Assembly: GCA_047635695.1 (NCBI GenBank)
Contig: JBLILN010000017.1
Location: forward strand, 1-37,635
DNA from: UBA2136 sp047635695
GTDB taxonomy: Bacteria > Pseudomonadota > Alphaproteobacteria > UBA2136
Direction: 5' to 3'
DNA length: 37,635 nt
Positions 7,166 to 13,973 of this stretch are shown here, piece by piece. Each line of letters opens with the position of its first letter. The first letter of the stretch is position 1. Made by a program: the position numbers and the translations under genes. The notes under the pieces are model-generated. The model saw only the letters and a program-made list of their open reading frames with translations, ran no database searches and had not been told where the DNA came from.

Positions 7166-8212
7166 ATGAATAAACAACAAGCACTTGACGCTGCTATTAG
7201 CCAAATTGAAAAACAGTTTGGTAAAGGTACCGTAATGAACATGAAGGACGGTGCAGCCGTTTCAAATATTGAAGCTGTTTCTACTGGTTCACTTGGCCTA
7301 GATATCGCCCTTGGTATAGGTGGTTTACCGAAAGGTCGTATTGTTGAAATTTATGGTCCTGAATCGTCAGGTAAAACAACACTCACACTTCACGCTATTG
7401 CTGAATGTCAAAAAGCTGGTGGCACATGCGCCTTTGTTGATGCCGAGCACGCACTTGACACAACTTACGCTGCAAACCTTGGTGTCGTTGTTGAAGACCT
7501 TATTGTTTCTCAGCCTGACAATGGTGAACAAGCACTCGAGATTGTTGATACCCTTGTACGTAGTGGTGCTATTGACCTTGTTGTTATTGACTCTGTTGCC
7601 GCTCTTACACCTAAAGCAGAAATTGAAGGCGACATGGGTGATTCACACATGGGCTTGCAAGCACGTTTAATGTCACAAGCATTACGTAAGCTAACAGGTA
7701 CAATTAACCGCACAAATTGCATGGTTATATTCATTAACCAAATTCGTATGAAAATTGGTGTTATGTTTGGTAACCCAGAAACGACAACAGGTGGTAACGC
7801 CTTGAAGTTTTACTCTTCAGTACGCCTTGACATTCGTCGTATTGGTGCCATTAAAAACAAAGATGAAATTGTTGGTAACGCCACACGTGTTAAAGTTGTT
7901 AAAAACAAAGTAGCACCGCCATTCAAACAAGTTGAGTTTGAAATTATGTACGGTGAAGGTATTTCTAAAACGGGTGAGCTTATTGACATGGGTGTTAAAT
8001 ACGACCTTGTTGAAAAAGCCGGTGCTTGGTTTAGCTACGGCGGCGAACGTATTGGTCAAGGTAAAGAGAACTCTAAAAACTGGCTACTAGAAAACCCAGA
8101 AAAAGCTGAAGCGCTTGAAGTGCAAATTAAAGCGGCAGTGGCTGGTGAAGCGGCAGCAAAAATCAAACCTAAAGCTAAAGCAAAAGAAAAAGAAAAAGAA
8201 AAAGCATCTTAG
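7166..8212 (+). CDS. recA: Recombinase RecA
   Basis: DNA strand-exchange ATPase for homologous recombination and, in most bacteria, LexA cleavage. The 348 residues begin MNKQQALDAAISQIEK. The P-loop GPESSGKT is at 64-71, followed by FVDAEHALD, the MAW-equivalent L1 region and the L2 stretch FGNPETTTGGNALKF. The ATG at 7166 is chosen over 7142 because AAAGGTGA lies just upstream and because family N-termini start at this point. The C-terminal tail is odd: instead of the acidic tail of E. coli RecA it ends in alternating Lys/Ala/Glu (KPKAKAKEKEKEKAS), net basic. It is a single gene closed by a strong terminator. No alanyl-tRNA synthetase gene follows, unlike many relatives. Confidence 0.98.
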   Translation: MNKQQALDAAISQIEKQFGKGTVMNMKDGAAVSNIEAVSTGSLGLDIALGIGGLPKGRIVEIYGPESSGKTTLTLHAIAECQKAGGTCAFVDAEHALDTTYAANLGVVVEDLIVSQPDNGEQALEIVDTLVRSGAIDLVVIDSVAALTPKAEIEGDMGDSHMGLQARLMSQALRKLTGTINRTNCMVIFINQIRMKIGVMFGNPETTTGGNALKFYSSVRLDIRRIGAIKNKDEIVGNATRVKVVKNKVAPPFKQVEFEIMYGEGISKTGELIDMGVKYDLVEKAGAWFSYGGERIGQGKENSKNWLLENPEKAEALEVQIKAAVAGEAAAKIKPKAKAKEKEKEKAS

Positions 8213-8240
8213 TACTTTTAAGTTAAAAGTCACAAGTGAC

Positions 8241-8266
8241 AAAAAGCCTCCGCAAGGAGGCTTTTT
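8241..8266 (+). terminator. Rho-independent terminator after recA
   Basis: The stem AAAAAGCCTCC/GGAGGCTTTTT with loop GCAA lies 28 bp past the recA stop. The flanking A and T runs let it work in both directions, so it may also end the convergent 8284-8592 gene. The terminator at 32662-32689 has the same 11-bp arms. Confidence 0.92.
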
Positions 8267-8283
8267 ACTTTCGATATTTCAAA

Positions 8284-8592
8284 TTAATCGTCATTTTTTT
8301 TACTTGCTAGGTACATACAGTGGCGAGCGTAAATTGTAAAAAAACTCATTACAACAAAAAGCCTTGGCGTTATAGCCTCCCAAACAGCAAGGGTAAAATC
8401 AACCTTAAATATAGGTAGAATAATTAACGCTATAATCGTTAATATTGTGGCAATTCCGCCAAGGTTTTGTGTAAAAGCTGAACGCTTTTTCCAGCGTTCA
8501 AGCATTTGATCATAGCTCCCTGCAAAGGTTACTGGTAATACTTGGATAGCTACCCAAATAGATGAAAGTGCCGCAAAGATATATAAAAACAT
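8284..8592 (-). CDS. Small inner-membrane protein, unrecognised
   Basis: Product of 102 residues or slightly more, with about three hydrophobic helices: IFAALSSIWVAIQVLPV near the start, IATILTIIALIILPIF in the middle, and a third around LFVVMSFFTIYARHCMYL. A basic/aromatic loop (LERWKKRSAF) lies between the first two. The C-terminus is charged (SKKNDD). No family recognised. The ATG at 8590-8592 is 22 nt from a perfect GGAGG, too far for normal initiation. In-frame ATT (8608-8610) or ATC (8605-8607) codons lie 4 and 7 nt from that site, so the true start may be non-canonical and add 5-6 residues. It lies between recA and gyrA, separated from both by terminators. Confidence 0.7.
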   Translation of the reverse strand: MFLYIFAALSSIWVAIQVLPVTFAGSYDQMLERWKKRSAFTQNLGGIATILTIIALIILPIFKVDFTLAVWEAITPRLFVVMSFFTIYARHCMYLASKKNDD

Positions 8593-8611
8593 ATTAATGT
8601 TTGAGATAATA

Positions 8612-8628
8612 TTACCTCCAAAAGGTAA
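8612..8628 (-). promoter_or_regulatory. Hairpin over the ribosome-binding site, twin of the prkA one
   Basis: TTACCT/AGGTAA arms with a 5-nt loop. The 17 bases match the prkA element at 1664-1680 in 16 positions, and again the right arm of the transcript overlaps GGAGG. No protein similarity links the two downstream genes. Confidence 0.5.
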
Positions 8629-8719
8629 ATATGAATGTAAAAAGCTTAGGTTTTCTATTTCAATTCAAAGGTATACATTAAAAAGAGGTTGGTGTAAAGA
8701 ATGAAGGCCATGAATGGCA

Positions 8720-8748
8720 AAAAGCCCCGCTAAAAGCGAGGCTCTTTA
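8720..8748 (-). terminator. Rho-independent terminator after gyrA
   Basis: On the minus strand AGCCTCGC/GCGGGGCT form a stem with one G.U pair and loop TTTTA, followed by TTTTT. It starts about 14 bp past the gyrA stop. Confidence 0.85.
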
Positions 8749-8761
8749 AGTTAGCTAGAAG

Positions 8762-11440
8762 TTAAGCTTCAGTTGGTTCTTCTATTTCAGCAGAAGTTTC
8801 GGTAGCTTCGCCACTAGTGGCATCAGCAATAACGCTTTCACTTACTTCACCTTCAGTTGTTTGGATAGGGTTACCGTCTTCGTCCATAAGAACACCTTCT
8901 TCAACTTCGTCTTCGATCATGCTTTCAGCAGAAATACGAGACACTGAAGAAACTTTAGCACCATCTGTTTTAAACAGCGTCACACCTTGGGTGTTACGGC
9001 TAATGATACTAATATCGTCCATTGTCATACGGATAACTTGCCCGTCGGTTGTTGCAATCATCACGTGATCACCTTCACCAACTGGTAGCGAAGCAATAAC
9101 AGGGCCATTACGGTCACTTGTTTTAATTGCAATTACACCCATCGTACCGCGGCTCTTCGCAGGGAAGTCTTCACAACGTGTACGCTTACCATAACCGTTT
9201 TCTGTTACCGTTAGAATGTATGGCAAGTCTTCACCGTGGATAACGTCAGCGCTTACAAGTTTGTCATCATCTTTAAGTGTAATACCCTTCACACCAAACG
9301 CCGTACGGCTCGCAATTGTACGTAATGAATTGTTAGCAAAACGTACCGCTTTACCATTTGCACTGTTAATAAGGATATCGCCCTCATTTTCGTCTGCAAG
9401 GCAAACGTTAATCAGTGAATCACCTTCGTTTAATGAAATACCGCGGATACCATTTTGGTAAACGTTGTTGAAAGCTGTAAGTGGTGTTTTACGGATAAGT
9501 CCACGTTCAGTCGCAAACATCAACACTTGGCCTTCCCATTCGTCCATATCACGTGGGATACGAACAACCTTCATTACTTTTTCGTCTTTTTCTAATGGTA
9601 GTAAGTTTACAAAGGCTTTACCACGGGCACCACGAGATGCGATAGGTAATGTGTAAACCTTCAATTTATAAACTTTACCAGATGTCGTAAAGAACAATAA
9701 TGGTGAGTGTGTGTTGGCAATGAAGAAGTCTTGAATTTGTTCTTCATCTTTCATGTTAGCAGCTGACTTACCTTTACCGCCACGGCGTTGTGCGCGGTAG
9801 TCGTCCATTGGTTGGCGTTTAACGTAACCGTCAGTAGAAATTGTCACAACCATGTCTTCTGGCTTGATAAGGTCTTCAATATCAACATCGGCGCTACCTT
9901 CCATAATCACAGTACGACGAGGAGTATCAAACATTTCTTTCGCTTCAAGTAGTTCTTCTTTCAGAATACTTAGAAGACGCAAGCGGTTTGAAAGAATTTC
10001 AACCAATTCACTGATAATAGCTGCAATTTCGTTTGCTTCAGCTTGGATCTTATCACGTTCTAATCCTGTAAGGCGGTGTAGGCGAAGGTCCAAAATAGCT
10101 TGTGCTTGAATATCACTCATGCTGCAAGTGCTATCGTCACGTATAGGTTCACCTAAAAGCTCCATCAAAGGCATCACTTCTTTAGCGTCCCATGATTTAC
10201 CCATGAGCTCAATTTTAGCTTCAGCTGGGTTAAGAGAGTTACGTACAATTTTGATAATTTCATCAATGTTTGCAACAGCAGTCGCTAGACCAACTAAAAT
10301 ATGTGCGCGGGCGCGGGCTTTGTTAAGTTCAAAGCGTGTACGACGGCGAATAACTTCTTCGCGGTGGTTAATGAAGCAACGTAAAATTTGGCGCATACCC
10401 ATTAAAACAGGGCGACCGTTATCAATAGCCAGCATGTTGTATGAGAATGATGTTTGCATTGACGTGTGCTTTAGAAGTTGAGAAAGAACAACTTCAGCAT
10501 TGGCGTCACGTTTTAGTTCAACAACAACACGTACACCGTCACGGTCAGACTCGTCACGTAGGTCACTAATACCTTCAATGGCTTTTTCTTGAACCATCTC
10601 AGCGATACGTTTAACCATAGTCGCTTTGTTAACTTGGTAAGGCATTTCGTCAACTACAATAGTTTGACGGCTTGTTTGTGCGTCCGTTTCAATGTGTGTT
10701 TTAGCACGGATAACAACAGAACCACGACCGTCAGCAATGGCTGTTTTAATACCAGCCATACCAAGGCAAGTACCACCAGTTGGGAAGTCAGGCCCTAGAA
10801 TAAATTGTGCGATATCGTCATCGTCAGCGCTAGGGTTATCAACCATGTGAATTGTTGCGTCAACAACTTCACCCAGGTTGTGCGTCGGAATATTTGTAGC
10901 CATACCAACCGCAATACCAGACGTACCGTTTACAAGTAGGTTAGGGAAACGGGCAGGGAGCACAGTCGGCTCTTGGTCGTTACCATCATAGTTAGGGGCA
11001 AAATCAACCGTGTCTTTGTCGATATCTTGTAACATAGAGTGCGCTGACTTAGCCATACGTACTTCTGTATAACGCATTGCGGCAGCTTTATCGCCATCCA
11101 TAGAACCAAAGTTACCTTGGCCGTCTGCAAGTGGTAAGCGCATGGAAAAGTCTTGAGCCATACGTACAAGTGAATCATAAATAGCTTGGTCACCGTGTGG
11201 GTGATATTTACCCATAACGTCACCGACAACACGTGCAGATTTTTTGTAAGGGCGGTTCCAGTAGTTGTTCAGTTCATGCTGAGCAAATAGAATACGGCGG
11301 TGAACAGGCTTTAAACCGTCACGTACGTCGGGTAGTGCACGTGCAACAATAACGCTCATTGCATATTCCATATAGGAATTTTTCATCTCATCAACGATGG
11401 AGATATGTTCTACGCCTTTTTCTTGGATAAACTCAGCCAT
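8762..11440 (-). CDS. gyrA: DNA gyrase subunit A
   Basis: Breakage-reunion subunit of gyrase, which introduces negative supercoils with GyrB. The 892 residues cover the whole family length. The catalytic tyrosine is Tyr124 in AAMRYTEVRM. The quinolone-determining region reads YHPHGDQAIYD, with Gln85 where E. coli has Ser83 and Asp89 where it has Asp87. The GyrA-box QRRGGKGK, diagnostic of gyrase rather than topoisomerase IV, is present at the start of the C-terminal beta-pinwheel. The last 60 or so residues are strongly acidic and Ser/Thr-rich, a common regulatory tail. A weak AAGG precedes the start. The upstream region holds duplicated 24-bp repeats. Monocistronic, with a terminator downstream. 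Confidence 0.98.
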   Translation of the reverse strand: MAEFIQEKGVEHISIVDEMKNSYMEYAMSVIVARALPDVRDGLKPVHRRILFAQHELNNYWNRPYKKSARVVGDVMGKYHPHGDQAIYDSLVRMAQDFSMRLPLADGQGNFGSMDGDKAAAMRYTEVRMAKSAHSMLQDIDKDTVDFAPNYDGNDQEPTVLPARFPNLLVNGTSGIAVGMATNIPTHNLGEVVDATIHMVDNPSADDDDIAQFILGPDFPTGGTCLGMAGIKTAIADGRGSVVIRAKTHIETDAQTSRQTIVVDEMPYQVNKATMVKRIAEMVQEKAIEGISDLRDESDRDGVRVVVELKRDANAEVVLSQLLKHTSMQTSFSYNMLAIDNGRPVLMGMRQILRCFINHREEVIRRRTRFELNKARARAHILVGLATAVANIDEIIKIVRNSLNPAEAKIELMGKSWDAKEVMPLMELLGEPIRDDSTCSMSDIQAQAILDLRLHRLTGLERDKIQAEANEIAAIISELVEILSNRLRLLSILKEELLEAKEMFDTPRRTVIMEGSADVDIEDLIKPEDMVVTISTDGYVKRQPMDDYRAQRRGGKGKSAANMKDEEQIQDFFIANTHSPLLFFTTSGKVYKLKVYTLPIASRGARGKAFVNLLPLEKDEKVMKVVRIPRDMDEWEGQVLMFATERGLIRKTPLTAFNNVYQNGIRGISLNEGDSLINVCLADENEGDILINSANGKAVRFANNSLRTIASRTAFGVKGITLKDDDKLVSADVIHGEDLPYILTVTENGYGKRTRCEDFPAKSRGTMGVIAIKTSDRNGPVIASLPVGEGDHVMIATTDGQVIRMTMDDISIISRNTQGVTLFKTDGAKVSSVSRISAESMIEDEVEEGVLMDEDGNPIQTTEGEVSESVIADATSGEATETSAEIEEPTEA

Positions 11441-11517
11441 TTATAAACCTTACTATATAATTCATTAATTTTTTATAACAGAGGAACTATAGCACAAAAT
11501 TTATGCAATTTTTAACG

Positions 11518-11541
11518 AAAACGCTTTAAATGGCGTTTTAG
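11518..11541. repeat. 24-bp repeat upstream of gyrA, copy 1
   Basis: AAAACGC(N8)GCGTTTT followed by AG, itself an inverted repeat with 7-bp arms. It matches copy 2 at 11592-11615 in 21 of 24 positions. It lies 78 bp upstream of the gyrA start, in the right place for a promoter or leader element. Confidence 0.6.
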
Positions 11542-11591
11542 ATGCCTTAATTTTAATCTCAGGCTTTTTAAAGCGGTGTGTAAAAATATTA

Positions 11592-11615
11592 AAAATGCTT
11601 TAAATAGAGTTTTAG
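11592..11615. repeat. 24-bp repeat upstream of gyrA, copy 2
   Basis: Same orientation as copy 1, 74 bp away. Shared core GCTTTAAAT and end GTTTTAG. The three differences weaken the inverted repeat seen in copy 1. A shorter third match, GTGCTTTAAATTCGA, lies at about 11648. Function unknown. Confidence 0.55.
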
Positions 11616-11670
11616 GCGAGGGTGATCATAAAAAAAAAACCGGAAGAGTGCTTTAAATTCGATACGATGG

Positions 11671-11958
11671 CTATGAAGGTAAACAGATATCTAATGTAGA
11701 ATAAAGTACACTGTGGTCTACAAACCAACCCATGCGCTCTAGCGCTAACATAACAGGAACGTAAATATCAGTTTTACCTTGACTATCCACAAGCTTAATT
11801 TGAATACCGCGCTTCATTTGATCTAAACTGCTTTCTTTTATCGCCTTAAAGCACTTTTGTTGAAGCTCTCTTGCAAGGTCTTCAAGTGTTTTAGGTGTTT
11901 TAAGTGTTTGCCAATATATTGCCATTTCAGCTGGCGTTGGGGTTTTATCAAGTAACAT
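11671..11958 (-). CDS. Hypothetical protein, 95 residues
   Basis: No family recognised. Mainly helical in appearance: an N-terminal stretch with the spaced motif PTPAEMAIYWQTLKTPKTLED, then a second helix (ARELQQKCFKAIKESS), and a shorter region around IQIKLVDSQGKTDIYVP that looks like two strands. No signal peptide or membrane helix. The start at 11958 has GAGGAC at good spacing. A 20-bp palindrome lies 20 bp upstream, suggesting local regulation. Codon use and composition resemble the neighbours. Likely a real cytoplasmic protein, function unknown. Confidence 0.7.
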   Translation of the reverse strand: MLLDKTPTPAEMAIYWQTLKTPKTLEDLARELQQKCFKAIKESSLDQMKRGIQIKLVDSQGKTDIYVPVMLALERMGWFVDHSVLYSTLDICLPS

Positions 11959-11978
11959 AGTAATGTCCTCAAGTGATG

Positions 11979-11998
11979 GTGAACCATCATAAGTTCAC
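11979..11998 (-). promoter_or_regulatory. Operator-like palindrome before the 95-residue gene
   Basis: GTGAAC(N8)GTTCAC, perfect 6-bp arms. In RNA a competing hairpin GATGG/CCATC (11975-11988) overlaps one arm, so only one can form. GAAC-N8-GTTC is one base longer than the alphaproteobacterial LexA consensus (N7), so it is not called an SOS box. Confidence 0.35.
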
Positions 11999-12072
11999 AT
12001 AAAAACGGTAAGAAAAATAATATTCTTAGACTTAGTTATAGGGAAATATTTATATATTACAAGGGTTGGTGT

Positions 12073-12885
12073 TTATTTTTGCGCATCTACCATCATAAAT
12101 AAACCAAAATTTGGGAAGACGGCTTTTATAAGCCCGCGTGGCCACACTTTTTTGGCAAAGCTTAAAAGGCCGCCACGATGACGCTGCCCAGCGGCTGATT
12201 CCAAAAGGTCCGCATGGGTTAGCACTGTTTCTATTTTTATATCTTTAAAACCAGCATTTGTAAAAATAGCTTTCGCTTCCGTTTTAGAATAAGCTTTTGT
12301 GCCAGGGCTTTCTAAGTAATCGGCGTAAATCTTTTCAAGTGTTGTGAGTGGTTTACCTTTTAAGAGGCCGTATCTTGCCCATAGCATTAAACCAACAAAT
12401 GAATACTTGTAGTAAATCATTATTTTTGTTTTGCCACCTGCTTTTAAAACACGATAAACTTCTTTTATACATTGCGGCGTATTAGGGCTGTGATGCAGAA
12501 CACCCCATGAATAGACAAGGTCAAAGCTTTCATCTTTTATATTTAAAGCTTCAGCATTACCTTGCTCAACTGTTGAATTTAACCCCATGAGTTCCATACG
12601 TTTTTGAGTATGCTTAACAGAACGCTCTGTCAGGTCAATACCTGTAAGTTTCGCACCTGCTTCGGCAAAGTTTTGGTGATCGGCACCAAGGCCAAGGCCA
12701 ATTTCTAAAACCTTCTTACCTTCATAGCCTCTAAAATTAGCAAAATCTAAAATATAAGGTTCAAGGCGGTAACGTTCTCTTGACTGCGCAAGGTAACCTT
12801 CCTTCGTTTGTTCTGCTAAGTATAGATCCTCGCCGCAGGATGCTTCGTTCCAGAACTCTTTAACACACTCAATTTCGCTCATCAT
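12073..12885 (-). CDS. Class I SAM-dependent methyltransferase
   Basis: Small-molecule or lipid type methyltransferase of 270 residues with the Methyltransf_11 pattern. Motif I is VLEIGLGLG (59-67), with acidic Asp84 at the end of strand 2 (LTGIDLT). Next come the GNAEAL segment, then motif IV FDLVYSWGVLHHSPN (121-135), and EVYRVLKAGG in post-motif. The C-terminal part contains a hydrophobic segment YSFVGLMLWARYGLL and basic residues, which may touch the membrane. Substrate not predictable. Start ATG 12885 (a second ATG follows at once) with AAGAAG upstream. It stands alone between small genes on the same strand with gaps of over 100 bp. Confidence 0.88.
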   Translation of the reverse strand: MMSEIECVKEFWNEASCGEDLYLAEQTKEGYLAQSRERYRLEPYILDFANFRGYEGKKVLEIGLGLGADHQNFAEAGAKLTGIDLTERSVKHTQKRMELMGLNSTVEQGNAEALNIKDESFDLVYSWGVLHHSPNTPQCIKEVYRVLKAGGKTKIMIYYKYSFVGLMLWARYGLLKGKPLTTLEKIYADYLESPGTKAYSKTEAKAIFTNAGFKDIKIETVLTHADLLESAAGQRHRGGLLSFAKKVWPRGLIKAVFPNFGLFMMVDAQK

Positions 12886-12939
12886 TTACTTCTTATATTT
12901 TTACCATAATTTAAGCCGAATGCTATCACATTTAAGGCA

Positions 12940-12990
12940 AATAAAAAAGCCAGTCGTAACGCAGTACCCGTTAGGGCATTACATCACAAA
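12940..12990 (-). terminator. Possible terminator between 13025 and 12885
   Basis: On the minus strand an imperfect GC-containing structure (GCCC...GGGT and GTAA...TTAC pairings) ends in GGCTTTTTTAT. The T-run is convincing, the stem is not. It would end the 13025-13345 transcript. Confidence 0.35.
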
Positions 12991-13024
12991 TGACTTTTGT
13001 TCGTTATTTATTCTTAACCTAAAA

Positions 13025-13345
13025 TTAAGTAACTGTTAAGTTAATGTAAGTTGTCCATTCTTCTGACCCTCTAGAATCACACATAAAATTAGCCTTAATT
13101 TCAACATTAAAACCTTTACGATTTAAATTTTTTGTTACGATAACTGTTGTTTCTGGTGCAATTGCGCAATTGTTTAAACGTACGTGAATTTTATCACCAC
13201 TTTCAAACTTGGTCATTGTAGCCAATTCGGCTTCTATAGAAGTTACTACGTATGAAATTTGCCTAGGTAGCCAATCCATATTTGGCTCTACAGGGGTAGA
13301 ATTAACCGCGTTTATATTTTCAAAAAATTCTGAGAAGTTCGGCAT
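13025..13345 (-). CDS. Hypothetical protein, 106 residues
   Basis: Not recognised. It begins MPNFSEFFENINAV and continues with a mostly beta-looking body: ISYVVTSIEAEL, KIHVRLNNCAIAPETTVIV, FNVEIKANFMCDS and TTYINLTVT. It has two cysteines, no signal peptide and no membrane helix. AAGGAG lies 7-8 nt before ATG 13345, which supports a real gene. Flanked by candidate terminators on both sides, so probably its own unit. Confidence 0.7.
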   Translation of the reverse strand: MPNFSEFFENINAVNSTPVEPNMDWLPRQISYVVTSIEAELATMTKFESGDKIHVRLNNCAIAPETTVIVTKNLNRKGFNVEIKANFMCDSRGSEEWTTYINLTVT

Positions 13346-13473
13346 AATAGTCTCCTTAATATAAATCGTGATACTTAGAATAAGTCCACGGAAAAGATAA
13401 GAGATATTTTATTAATGACAACATTTATCTCATATACCTGTATACATATCAAGGCAAAAGCGTTAATCAAATA

Positions 13474-13497
13474 AAAAAGCCCCACCGAAGCGGGGTT
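13474..13497 (-). terminator. Rho-independent terminator with TTCG loop
   Basis: On the minus strand AACCCCGC-TTCG-GTGGGGCT is followed by TTTTTAT. The stable UUCG loop and T-run make this a strong terminator for the small gene at 13529-13795. Confidence 0.9.
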
Positions 13498-13528
13498 AAA
13501 ATCACGACTTAGTAAGAGAAATTAATAT

Positions 13529-13795
13529 TTAAATATAAACATCAGTCAGGCTACCACGTTTTTCTTCATGGCCTTCACTTTGGTCTTTAGCGCTACGCTC
13601 TTCATCGCGTGGCTTCGCTTGTACCTTGTCGGTTTCTTTAACCACCTTCGTAGATTCAGACCTTTTGGCCGAAACAGCTGCCTCATCTTCCGTTACAGTA
13701 GCGCTCACAACTTTAGACTGAGACACATCGTCACGCCTACCAACCGTTGTTTGAACGACACTAGATGCCGCAGCTGCGTTGTTTATAGGAATCAT
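13529..13795 (-). CDS. Small disordered charged protein, 88 residues
   Basis: Begins MIPINNAAAASSVVQTTVG and is then almost entirely polar and charged (Glu, Lys, Ser, Asp, Arg), with no hydrophobic core, ending SLTDVYI. No family recognised; predicted to be intrinsically disordered. The start at 13795 is chosen because GGGAGGGG lies just upstream. A longer reading frame to 14017 would add AT-rich, hydrophobic residues and run into the divergent gene at 13974. The downstream terminator supports expression. The short conserved-looking N-terminus could be a binding motif, but this is a guess. Confidence 0.6.
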   Translation of the reverse strand: MIPINNAAAASSVVQTTVGRRDDVSQSKVVSATVTEDEAAVSAKRSESTKVVKETDKVQAKPRDEERSAKDQSEGHEEKRGSLTDVYI

Positions 13796-13973
13796 CAATT
13801 CCCCTCCCTTATATGATATTATGGGGGTAGGCGTGTATAATATCAATGATTTAAGTATAAAAAAGCGCGTAAATACGCAAATTTTGGCTATTTTTATAAG
13901 AAAACCTTTGGTAATAAGGCTGAAGATGCTAAAATCATATATAATAAGAAAACAATAAGGTAAATGCATTACC

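Noticed and set aside
10119..10481. Antisense frame of 120 codons within gyrA
   Set aside because: Ser/Arg-rich product mirroring gyrA codons, no ribosome-binding site; a shadow of the real gene.
11979..11998. SOS box before the 95-residue gene
   Set aside because: GAAC-N8-GTTC has one spacer base too many for the known N7 sites.
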